Of a stretch of 64,000 nucleotides of DNA, positions 16,592-23,428 are shown one piece after another; position 1 is the first letter of the stretch; each line of letters opens with the position of its first letter. This stretch comes from Sphingomonas parapaucimobilis NBRC 15100 (GTDB lineage: Bacteria; Pseudomonadota; Alphaproteobacteria; Sphingomonadales; Sphingomonadaceae): assembly GCF_000787715.1 (NCBI RefSeq), contig NZ_BBPI01000060.1:1-64000 (forward strand), written 5' to 3'. The position numbers and the translations under genes are program-made. The notes beneath the pieces are model-generated. The model saw only the letters and a list, made by a program, of their open reading frames with translations. It did not search any database and was not told the DNA's origin.

Positions 16592-18382
16592 ATGACCGAC
16601 GACGACGAAGACCTGTTTCCGCGCGCATCCGTGCTGCGCAAGGTTCTGTCCTTCACCTTCTGCCTGTGGCGCCGGACGCCGCTGCTGGCGGCCGCCTGTG
16701 CCATGGCGATGCTGCTGTCGACGCTGACCGAGGTGTTCGTGCCGCTCTATGCTGGCCGGATGATCGACGCCGTTGGTGCCGGTGATGCCGGAGCAGCGTG
16801 GCTGGCGTTCGGCGTCATCACCCTGCTGGGGGCGGCCATGGTGGTGTTCCGCCATCTCGGCTGGTGGGCGATCACGCCGCTGACGCTCGGCATGATGCGC
16901 GACGTGACGCAGGAGGCGTTCGCGCGTGTCCAGCGGCTGTCGTCCGACTGGCATGCCAACGCCTTTTCCGGGTCGACCGTGCGGCGGATCACGCGCGGCA
17001 TGTGGGCGCTCGATACGCTCAATGACGTGCTGCTTCTCTCGCTGTTGCCGTCGCTGACGGTTCTGGTCGGGACGGTGGTCCTGCTGGCCGCGCACTGGCC
17101 GTTGCTCGGGCTGGTGATGGGGGTGGGGGCGCTCGCCTATATCGTGCTGACCGTCGGCTTGGCGACGCGCGTGCTCGCCCCGATCGCGCGATTGTCGAAC
17201 CAGTGGGACACGAAAATGGGCGGCGTGCTGGCCGATGCGATCGGCACGAACGCGGTGGTGAAGGCATTCGGCGGCGAGGCGCAGGAGGAAGTGCTGCTCG
17301 CGCGGACCGTCGCCAAGTGGCACCGGCGTACGCGCCGGACCTGGATGGCGTTCACCTGGGCCGGGTCCGGCCAGCTCGCGCTGCTGTGGCTCATCCGCAT
17401 CGTCGCCACCGGCGCGGCGTTGTGGCTGTGGTCGCGGGGGCAGGCGAGCGCGGGGGACATGGCCTATGTCATCACCAGCTATTTGGTGCTCAACGGCTAT
17501 CTTCGTGACATCGGGCAATATGTCCATCAGCTCCAGCGCTCGGTGAATGAAATGGAGGAACTGGTTGCGCTTCACGACGAGCAGCTGGGCGTGGCCGATC
17601 GTGCCGACGCCCGTCCGATCGCGATCGAGGCGGGTGCGATCCGGTTCGAGGATGTGACCTTCCGCTATACCGGGCAGGACCGTCCGCTCTACGAGCATCT
17701 GAGCGTTACGATCCCGGCCGGGCAGCGTGTCGGTCTGGTGGGACCGTCCGGATCGGGCAAGACCAGCTTTGTGAAGTTGATCCAGCGGCTCTACGACGTC
17801 GATAGTGGCCGGGTGACGATCGACGGGCAGGATGTGGCGCTGACGACGCAAATGTCGCTGCGCCGGCAGGTCGCGATCGTTCCGCAGGAGCCGGTGCTGT
17901 TCCACCGCACGCTGGCCGAGAATATCGGCTATGGCCGCCCCGAGGCCAGCCAGGACGAGATCGAGCAGGCCGCGCGGCTTGCCAATGCCCATGACTTCAT
18001 CATGGCGCTGCCCAAGGGCTATCGTACGCTGGTCGGCGAGCGGGGGGTGAAGTTGTCGGGCGGCGAGCGCCAGCGCGTGGCGATCGCGCGCGCGTTCCTG
18101 GCGGATGCTCCGATCCTGATCCTCGACGAGGCGACGTCCAGCCTCGATTCCGAAAGCGAGGCCGCGATCCAGCAGGCGATGGAGCGGCTGATGGTCGGCC
18201 GCACCGCCATCGTCATCGCGCATCGGCTTTCGACCGTCCGGGCGCTGGACCGCATTCTGGTGTTCTCGGCGGGGCGGATCGTGGAGGACGGAACGCACGC
18301 CGATCTGCTGACCGTCGAGGGTGGCCATTATCGTCGGCTGTTCGAGCGGCAGGCGGGGTCGACGACGCCGGAGATTGCCTAA
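16592..18382 (+). CDS. ABC exporter, fused permease and ATPase
   Basis: 596 residues: a six-helix exporter membrane domain (about residues 30-320) followed by one nucleotide-binding domain. Walker A is GPSGSGKTS (about 384-392), the Q-loop IVPQEPVLF, the signature LSGGERQR (about 488), Walker B ILILDEATSSLD (about 508) and the switch histidine in AHRLST. As a half-transporter it should act as a homodimer in the inner membrane, exporting an unknown lipid, peptide or drug. The ATG at 16592 has only a weak ribosome-binding site; a 20-codon ORF with a strong one lies just upstream. Convergent with the metallophosphoesterase gene. Confidence 0.95.
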   Translation: MTDDDEDLFPRASVLRKVLSFTFCLWRRTPLLAAACAMAMLLSTLTEVFVPLYAGRMIDAVGAGDAGAAWLAFGVITLLGAAMVVFRHLGWWAITPLTLGMMRDVTQEAFARVQRLSSDWHANAFSGSTVRRITRGMWALDTLNDVLLLSLLPSLTVLVGTVVLLAAHWPLLGLVMGVGALAYIVLTVGLATRVLAPIARLSNQWDTKMGGVLADAIGTNAVVKAFGGEAQEEVLLARTVAKWHRRTRRTWMAFTWAGSGQLALLWLIRIVATGAALWLWSRGQASAGDMAYVITSYLVLNGYLRDIGQYVHQLQRSVNEMEELVALHDEQLGVADRADARPIAIEAGAIRFEDVTFRYTGQDRPLYEHLSVTIPAGQRVGLVGPSGSGKTSFVKLIQRLYDVDSGRVTIDGQDVALTTQMSLRRQVAIVPQEPVLFHRTLAENIGYGRPEASQDEIEQAARLANAHDFIMALPKGYRTLVGERGVKLSGGERQRVAIARAFLADAPILILDEATSSLDSESEAAIQQAMERLMVGRTAIVIAHRLSTVRALDRILVFSAGRIVEDGTHADLLTVEGGHYRRLFERQAGSTTPEIA

Positions 18383-18392
18383 TCCGAATCGA

Positions 18393-19586
18393 CTATAACA
18401 TTGGCCGCAAGGTGAACCGCGTGATCTCGGACGGCACGCCCAACCGGACCGCGAAGCCCGGCCACAGGCCGGTGCCGTTGCTGACGTAGAGCGTCATGCC
18501 GCCGATGTCGTACCGTCCCGACACGAACCCGGCATTGGCCCGTGCGACGATCCGGTCGAGCCCGGCGATCATGCCGCCATGGGTGTGTCCGGACAGTTGA
18601 AGCACGACGCCGCGCGCGGCGGCATCGCGAGCCTTTCCGGGTTGATGGTCGAGGAGGAGGATCGGCGCGTTGGCGGGCGCACCTCTCAGCGCGAGGGCAA
18701 GGTCCGGCCCGGGCTCGCCGACGCTCGGTGCTGACAGGTCGGTGACTCCGGCGACGATCAACTGGTCACCGCCGCGTTCGATCACCGCATGCACATTGGG
18801 TAGCATGCGGAAACCCATGCCCGAGAGCTGCCGCATCCAGGCGCCGTAATCGAAGAAATATTCGTGGTTGCCCGGGATTGCGTAGACCCCATTCGGCGCA
18901 TGCAGCTGCCGCAGTGGCGCGATGTCATGGCGACGCATTTCGACCGAGCCGTCGATGAAGTCGCCGGTCACCACGATCAGGTCCGTGCCGGACGCATTGG
19001 TGCGATCGACGACGGCCTGCGCCCAATCGGACGTGAAGAGGCGGCTGATATGCAGGTCGGTAAGCTGAACGACCCGATATCCGTCGAAGGATGGCGGAAG
19101 GTCGCGGATCGCCACCGTCACGTCCTTGATTGGGGGAATGCGCAGCGCGTTGGCGACCCCGATCCCGGCCAGCACCGCGGCCAAGCTGGCAATGGTATAG
19201 CGCAGCGCGTCCGGTTCCCGGATCACCTCCCGCTGCACCAGCATGGTGAGCAGCGCCCCCAGGTCGATCACCAGTTGGAACACGGCGAGCAGGACCAGCG
19301 CGCCGAATGCCCAGTTGAAGAGGATCACGACCAGACGCGGGAACTCGGGCGCGAAGACCGACCCCGACGACAATCGGCTCCAGAAATGGAACTGAGACGC
19401 CGCGAGCATCAGTATGCCTGCAAGGATCTTGGCCCAGAGCGGCAGCGGCAAGGGCCAGAGCCAGCGCGCCAGGACGATCAGCGCCGGTACGGCAAAGACG
19501 ACATTGAAGATGGCAAGTGCTCCGGCTTTTGCAGGCAATGTCGCCTGTAAACGAGGCGCACGCCGTACGTGTCCGCCACATGCCAC
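18393..19586 (-). CDS. Membrane-anchored metallophosphoesterase (YaeI/YkuE-like)
   Basis: 397 residues. About four hydrophobic segments occupy residues 20-160, followed by a calcineurin-like phosphoesterase domain with the full metal-site set: QLTDLHIS, VVTGDFIDG, IPGNHEY and SGHTHGG. Relatives (YkuE, YaeI, LpxH-like) hydrolyse phosphodiester or pyrophosphate bonds in lipids at the membrane. The substrate is unknown. The start is uncertain, as the first 15 residues are not clearly structured; an ATG at 19586 is the longest choice. Convergent with the ABC exporter. Confidence 0.9.
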   Translation of the reverse strand: MACGGHVRRAPRLQATLPAKAGALAIFNVVFAVPALIVLARWLWPLPLPLWAKILAGILMLAASQFHFWSRLSSGSVFAPEFPRLVVILFNWAFGALVLLAVFQLVIDLGALLTMLVQREVIREPDALRYTIASLAAVLAGIGVANALRIPPIKDVTVAIRDLPPSFDGYRVVQLTDLHISRLFTSDWAQAVVDRTNASGTDLIVVTGDFIDGSVEMRRHDIAPLRQLHAPNGVYAIPGNHEYFFDYGAWMRQLSGMGFRMLPNVHAVIERGGDQLIVAGVTDLSAPSVGEPGPDLALALRGAPANAPILLLDHQPGKARDAAARGVVLQLSGHTHGGMIAGLDRIVARANAGFVSGRYDIGGMTLYVSNGTGLWPGFAVRLGVPSEITRFTLRPML

Positions 19587-19768
19587 GGGGGAGGGGGCTT
19601 GGATATGATTTCAACGCGGCCCGCCGTCGCAATGACAGGGGCGCGTGTCGAAATCACATGGCCTCGGTCATCACCGCGAGGGACGGGCGAGTATCGGGTA
19701 CAGGCGTCCGCGTCATACTCGCCCGTGCTTCAGCGGGGCCGACTATCGAGGCTGTGCGACCACCGCTC

Positions 19769-20503
19769 TTAAGCCGTTGCACCGCCGTCGATGTTGAGAG
19801 TCGTGCCGGTGATGTAGCTCGCATCCGGCCCGGCGAGGAAGGCGACCGCGCCCGCGATCTCCTCGACCTTGCCATAGCGGCCGAGCGGGATCGCCCGCAG
19901 CACCTGCCCGGCAAATTCGCTGTCGGCGGGATTCATGTCGGTGTCGATCGGTCCCGGCTGCACGGTGTTAACCAGGATGTTGCGCGGGGCGAGGTCCTTG
20001 GCCCAGCCGCGCGCCAGCGCCGCGACCGCTGCCTTGGTCGCGCTGTAGACGGTGGTCGCGGGGAAGGCCATTTCGCCCGAGATGCTGCCGATCAGGATGA
20101 TTCGGCCGCCGTCGCGAAGGTGCGGCAGCGCTGCGCGGGTGCCGACGTGCAGCCCCTTGACGTTGACGCCGAACTGGCGGTCGTACGTCTCGTCAGTGTC
20201 CTCGGCGACCGAGGAGAATTCCGCCACACCGGCATTGTGGACCAGAATGTCGATCCCGCCCAGAGCGGCGGCGGCCTGTTCGACGCCCGCCCGTTGCGAG
20301 GCGGGATCGGCGGCGTTTGCCTGGAAGGCGAAGGCGGTGCCGCCCGCGCTCTCGATCGCTGACACGGTAGCGTCGGCGGCGGCTTTGTTGCCGGCATAGG
20401 TAATTGCCACAGTCGCGCCATCCGCCGCCAGCCGCTTGGCGATGGCCGAGCCGATGCCGCGCGATCCGCCGGTGACGAGCGCTGTCCTGCCCTGAATCGA
20501 CAT
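19769..20503 (-). CDS. SDR family oxidoreductase
   Basis: 244 residues of a classical short-chain dehydrogenase. The cofactor motif is TGGSRGIG (residues 11-18), the NNAG-equivalent is HNAG, and the active site has Ser in IGSISG and Y-S-A-T-K. It most resembles the 3-oxoacyl-ACP-reductase-like (FabG-like) group of NAD(P)H reductases. The ATG at 20503 has GGAGA seven bases upstream; an ATG eleven codons earlier is less likely. Divergent from an ArsR-type regulator with two dyads in between, so likely repressed by it. Confidence 0.92.
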   Translation of the reverse strand: MSIQGRTALVTGGSRGIGSAIAKRLAADGATVAITYAGNKAAADATVSAIESAGGTAFAFQANAADPASQRAGVEQAAAALGGIDILVHNAGVAEFSSVAEDTDETYDRQFGVNVKGLHVGTRAALPHLRDGGRIILIGSISGEMAFPATTVYSATKAAVAALARGWAKDLAPRNILVNTVQPGPIDTDMNPADSEFAGQVLRAIPLGRYGKVEEIAGAVAFLAGPDASYITGTTLNIDGGATA

Positions 20504-20582
20504 AGATATTCTCCGAAAATGCTGGCCCGCGATCACGCCGTCGTGCGCTGTCGGCAGGCGGTAAATGGGATGACGCTACAAC

Positions 20583-20611
20583 AGTTCAAGAATGCCGAAC
20601 TATTAAAATAG
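20583..20611. promoter_or_regulatory. Candidate ArsR-type operator dyads
   Basis: AGTTC (20583-20587) and GAACT (20597-20601) form an inverted repeat with 9-bp spacing. It is immediately followed by the perfect AT-rich palindrome CTATTAAAATAG (20600-20611), in otherwise GC-rich DNA between the SDR and the ArsR gene. The location and dyad form fit an autoregulatory operator. Confidence 0.45.
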
Positions 20612-20634
20612 AATTGGTGCCCTATATCGATTAT

Positions 20635-20946
20635 ATGGCCCGCTTCACTCACCCCCGGCTGGAAGACGTTCCGCTCGATCTGGCGCTGCACGCGCTGGCC
20701 GATCCCAATCGGCTGGCCATGGTGGCGCGACTTGCCGCGACCGAGCGGCTGAGTTGCACCGATGCCGCGCCGTGCGAGTCCATTCCAAAGAGCACGCTGT
20801 CCAACCACCTGAAGCTGCTGCGCGCGGCGGGGCTGATCGAGACGACACAAGCCGGGCGTGAAATGATCAACACACTACGCCGCGCAGAATTCGACCGGCG
20901 GTTTCCCGGTCTGCTCGACGCCGTGCTCGCGAACCGACCAGCCTGA
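20635..20946 (+). CDS. ArsR-type winged-helix transcriptional regulator
   Basis: 103 residues with the ArsR/SmtB fold: LALHALADPNRLAMVARL helix, then SIPKSTLSNHLKLLRAAGLIETTQAGREM covering recognition helix and wing. A C-x-x-x-x-x-x-x-C pair (SCTDAAPCE) sits before the recognition helix and could be a thiol or metal sensor (inference). The ATG at 20635 is chosen; a TTG at 20614 would add seven residues. It is divergent from the SDR gene with candidate operator dyads between, and its stop abuts the stop of the truncated reductase. Confidence 0.88.
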   Translation: MARFTHPRLEDVPLDLALHALADPNRLAMVARLAATERLSCTDAAPCESIPKSTLSNHLKLLRAAGLIETTQAGREMINTLRRAEFDRRFPGLLDAVLANRPA

Positions 20947-21265
20947 TTACCGGCCGATCGCGTCGAGTTCGGCCACCACGTCTTTGGGCAGCGTCAGCGA
21001 GGCTGCGGCGATGTTCTCGTGGAGGTGCGCGACCGACGAGGTGCCGGGGATCAGCAGGATGTTGGGCGATCGCTGAAGCAGCCATGCCAGGGCGACCTGC
21101 ATCGGCGTTGCCTCAAGCCGGGCCGCGACGTCGGACAATGTCGACGACTGAAGCGGGCTGAACCCACCGAGCGGGAAGAAGGGCACATAGGCGATGCCCT
21201 CCGCCGCCAGCGCATCGATGAAGCTATCGTCGTCGCGGTGGGCGAGGTTGTACTGGTTCGCCACC
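20947..21265 (-). pseudogene. Aldo/keto reductase, C-terminal fragment
   Basis: About 105 codons matching only the C-terminal third of an AKR: VANQYNLAHRDDD, then GIAYVPFFPLGG and the cofactor segment LIPGTSSVAHLHEN. There is no barrel N-terminus, active-site Asp/Tyr/Lys or start codon. Upstream of about 21265 the frame runs antisense into another gene's fragment. The gene was cut by a recombination event and should be non-functional. Confidence 0.8.
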
Positions 21266-21430
21266 CGGACGGAACTCGACCTTCGGCGCCTTGCCGCCAT
21301 CGAGGCGGCGGTGGCGGCGTTGGGCGATGAGGATCTGCTCGACTTCGCCGACATCTTCGCCCGAGGTGATCCGACGCCGCTGCGTGCCATGGCGGAGGAA
21401 CAGATGCGCCGACGCGGTATCAGCCTGTGA
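21266..21430 (+). pseudogene. C-terminal fragment of an unrecognised gene
   Basis: The last 50-odd codons of a plus-strand gene (LDLRRLAAIEAAVAALGD, then DFADIFARGDPTPL to a GISL end). The composition and sense look like genuine coding. It ends with a stop overlapping the GTG of the SEC-C gene, as in an operon, but its beginning is missing: at about 21265 it joins the truncated reductase that lies on the other strand. I do not recognise the family. Confidence 0.5.
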
Positions 21431-22224
21431 GGAAAATGCCGTCTCGCTTCCGGCGGCTCGATGGCGCGCTGGCGGAACTTCCGGTCGAAGAACCGATGCT
21501 GCTCTCCGAGCTCGACGGTTTCCTAACCGGGCTTATCGTCTGTCCCGAACCGATCCCCGTCGATGAATGGATGACGGTGATATGGGGCGTCGAGGGCGAT
21601 GGCGTCCCACCCTTCGAGGACCCGCTCGACGTACAATGGTTCGTCAAGGCGGTCGCGGCGCAGCGCGACGAGATTGCGCGCGACCTGTCTCGCGGCAGGT
21701 TGCAGCCGATCCTCGACGTCGATGAGCGGGATGGCGAGGTTCTGTGGGAATATTGGGTCGATGGCTTTTCCGATGCGATCGCGTTACGCCCGGAGGCGTG
21801 GGACGCAGCGGCCGCCGATACCGAATGGGCCGATCCATGGCACCGCCTTCTGGCGCTGATCGCGATCGCGCGCGACGAGAGCGATCTCGACAGCGTCGAG
21901 GTCAACGCCTTCCAGGATCGTGCGGTGGTCGAACTGACGGACATGGTCCAGCGCCTCTATGCGGCCCGTGCGGGTGTCGGCGATGCGAAGGCGACTGTCG
22001 TCGTGACGGCGAAGACGGGCCGCAACGATCCATGCCCTTGCGGATCGGGAAAGAAGCACAAGCATTGCTGCGCCCGACCTGATCCGCCGCCCCGGCGGGC
22101 GGACCTTTCCGATCTTCGCCGCACCAGATCGACCAAGCGCTGCGCGTCCACGACGGGGAAGGGGGGGGCACGGTCACCCCACCAAACAACTGCTCGATTA
22201 TCTAGGGGAATGGATCCCGCCTAA
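21427..22224 (+). CDS. YecA/UPF0149 family protein with SEC-C zinc motif
   Basis: 265 residues as read. The UPF0149 domain is clear (LSELDGFLTGLIVCPEPIP, residues 25-45, then EWMTVIWG), and the SEC-C motif GRNDPCPCGSGKKHKHCC near residue 205 should bind one zinc, as in YecA and SecA tails; YecA is ribosome-associated in E. coli. Homologues usually end just after HCC. The 55-60 residues beyond it look unnatural and span a G8 tract, so the true or ancestral end may be different. GTG at 21427 and ATG at 21436 are both possible starts. Confidence 0.8.
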   Translation: MRKMPSRFRRLDGALAELPVEEPMLLSELDGFLTGLIVCPEPIPVDEWMTVIWGVEGDGVPPFEDPLDVQWFVKAVAAQRDEIARDLSRGRLQPILDVDERDGEVLWEYWVDGFSDAIALRPEAWDAAAADTEWADPWHRLLALIAIARDESDLDSVEVNAFQDRAVVELTDMVQRLYAARAGVGDAKATVVVTAKTGRNDPCPCGSGKKHKHCCARPDPPPRRADLSDLRRTRSTKRCASTTGKGGARSPHQTTARLSRGMDPA

Positions 22225-22477
22225 CTGAGCCGCGCACCGTCTGTCGGCCCGACAACCGCACCGGGGATTTGCCTGGTCAGGGACGGCGGCGCGGTGCAAT
22301 TTCGTGGTCGGATGAAGACGTCATCTATCTCCGACGCGACGCCTCTCGACCTTGGGCTGTCTCAACCCCGTGGACTTCGAGCGCCAAAGCGCAGGTAGCT
22401 TGTCTTCGTGTCCGCGAAACCGGCAGCAGCTCACCGGCCGGCGGATCACCGTCGCGATCTGGCAAATCACCCCCGCT
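22225..22477. other. Intergenic spacer, no recognisable feature
   Basis: About 250 bp between the SEC-C gene and the end of the pilus operon. Short ORFs here have no recognisable features. I looked for a duplicate of the tRNA-Gln 3' end (a right attachment site) and did not see one. Confidence 0.5.
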
Positions 22478-23428
22478 CTAATAGGTCACGGTTACGACGA
22501 CGGTGTCGGTATAGAGGCCGGGGGCGGGCGTCGGTTGCACGGGCACCCGCCCATGGATCGCCAGCGCCTGGGCGAGGCCGGTGCCCGAGGCCTGGACTCC
22601 GCTGTCCCAGCTCGATGAGAAGGCGGGGTCGCGGAACAGGCCATAGGTGATGAAGCTGCCTGATGGTCCCCGCATCCGGCGGTCGCCCGATGCATCGGCA
22701 TTGCGCCCGGCGTCGAGCCGCAGGGCATAGGGCGTCTGGCTGGTGCAGGTCAGGGTCAGGCCGCTTTGCGCCGTGACCGCCTGTGCCAGCACGCCGGTCG
22801 TCGGAAAGGTCAGCGCGGTGGCCGCGACCGTACAGCCCTTGGCGGGGGAGGCCGTCACCTCGAAGGTCGGACGGACGGAGGCGGTGCCTGCAAAACCGGT
22901 GCAGTTGGTGCTGGTGCCCAGCAGTTCGGCCCCATAGCTGAACAGCGTGGCGTTGCCGATGAAGCTGGAGCGATAGGCCCCCGGCACCGTCGTCCCCTGG
23001 CCGCCGAACAGTCGCGCATAGAGCGTGCGCGTTGCCGAACCGGCCCCGTTCAACAGGTTGGAGATGATGATCGCGGGCACTGTGCCCAATACCGGATTGT
23101 CCAGCGATCCCCAGGCGATCGATCGCGCCGCGTCCTGATAGAGCTGATACCGCAGCGATCCTGCGGTGCCCGTCATCAACCGGCCGGAGCCGTCCGTGCC
23201 GCCGCTGCCCGCGCCGATGCCGGGACAGACCTTGACGACGCTGAGCAGCGGGATGCTGGTGCAGGTGATCGTGACCGTCCCCGTCACATCGACCGGACCA
23301 CTGGTCAGCAGCGAGGGGCTGCCGAAATCGATCGACGACACCGTGGCCGAACAGGTCTGCGCCTGTGCCGGGGCAGGCATTACCAGACAGGCGATGACGG
23401 CAAACAGCAGGAGGATCAGCCGGGTCAT
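22478..23428 (-). CDS. Two-domain spore coat U (SCPU) protein, pilus tip subunit
   Basis: 316 residues: a signal peptide (LILLLFAVIACLV..AQA), then two SCPU domains (about residues 25-165 and 185-316). The cysteine pairs are seen as QTCSATV/ITCTS and KGCTVAA/LTCTS, and the C-terminal strand ends TVVVTVTY, the usual beta-strand end of these subunits. In Csu-type archaic chaperone-usher pili such two-domain proteins (CsuE) form the tip adhesin. It is the last gene of the operon; its ATG overlaps the usher stop (ATGA). Confidence 0.88.
   Translation of the reverse strand: MTRLILLLFAVIACLVMPAPAQAQTCSATVSSIDFGSPSLLTSGPVDVTGTVTITCTSIPLLSVVKVCPGIGAGSGGTDGSGRLMTGTAGSLRYQLYQDAARSIAWGSLDNPVLGTVPAIIISNLLNGAGSATRTLYARLFGGQGTTVPGAYRSSFIGNATLFSYGAELLGTSTNCTGFAGTASVRPTFEVTASPAKGCTVAATALTFPTTGVLAQAVTAQSGLTLTCTSQTPYALRLDAGRNADASGDRRMRGPSGSFITYGLFRDPAFSSSWDSGVQASGTGLAQALAIHGRVPVQPTPAPGLYTDTVVVTVTY

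Larger units (their letters stand above)
11021..22477. mobile_element. Putative integrative genomic island (right end undefined)
   Basis: The left end is inferred from the tRNA-Gln 3' end followed by a large tyrosine integrase pointing away from it. The genes that follow are an accessory mixture: AKR-MFS-LysR, ABC exporter, metallophosphoesterase, SDR-ArsR, truncated genes and a SEC-C protein. I could not find a second copy of the tRNA 3' end in the window, so the right boundary is arbitrary; the element may end earlier, may include the pilus operon, or may be a decayed remnant. Confidence 0.35.

Noticed and set aside
22225..22477. Possible right attachment site of the tRNA-Gln island
   Set aside because: No sequence resembling the tRNA-Gln T-arm and acceptor end was found here or elsewhere in the window by eye.
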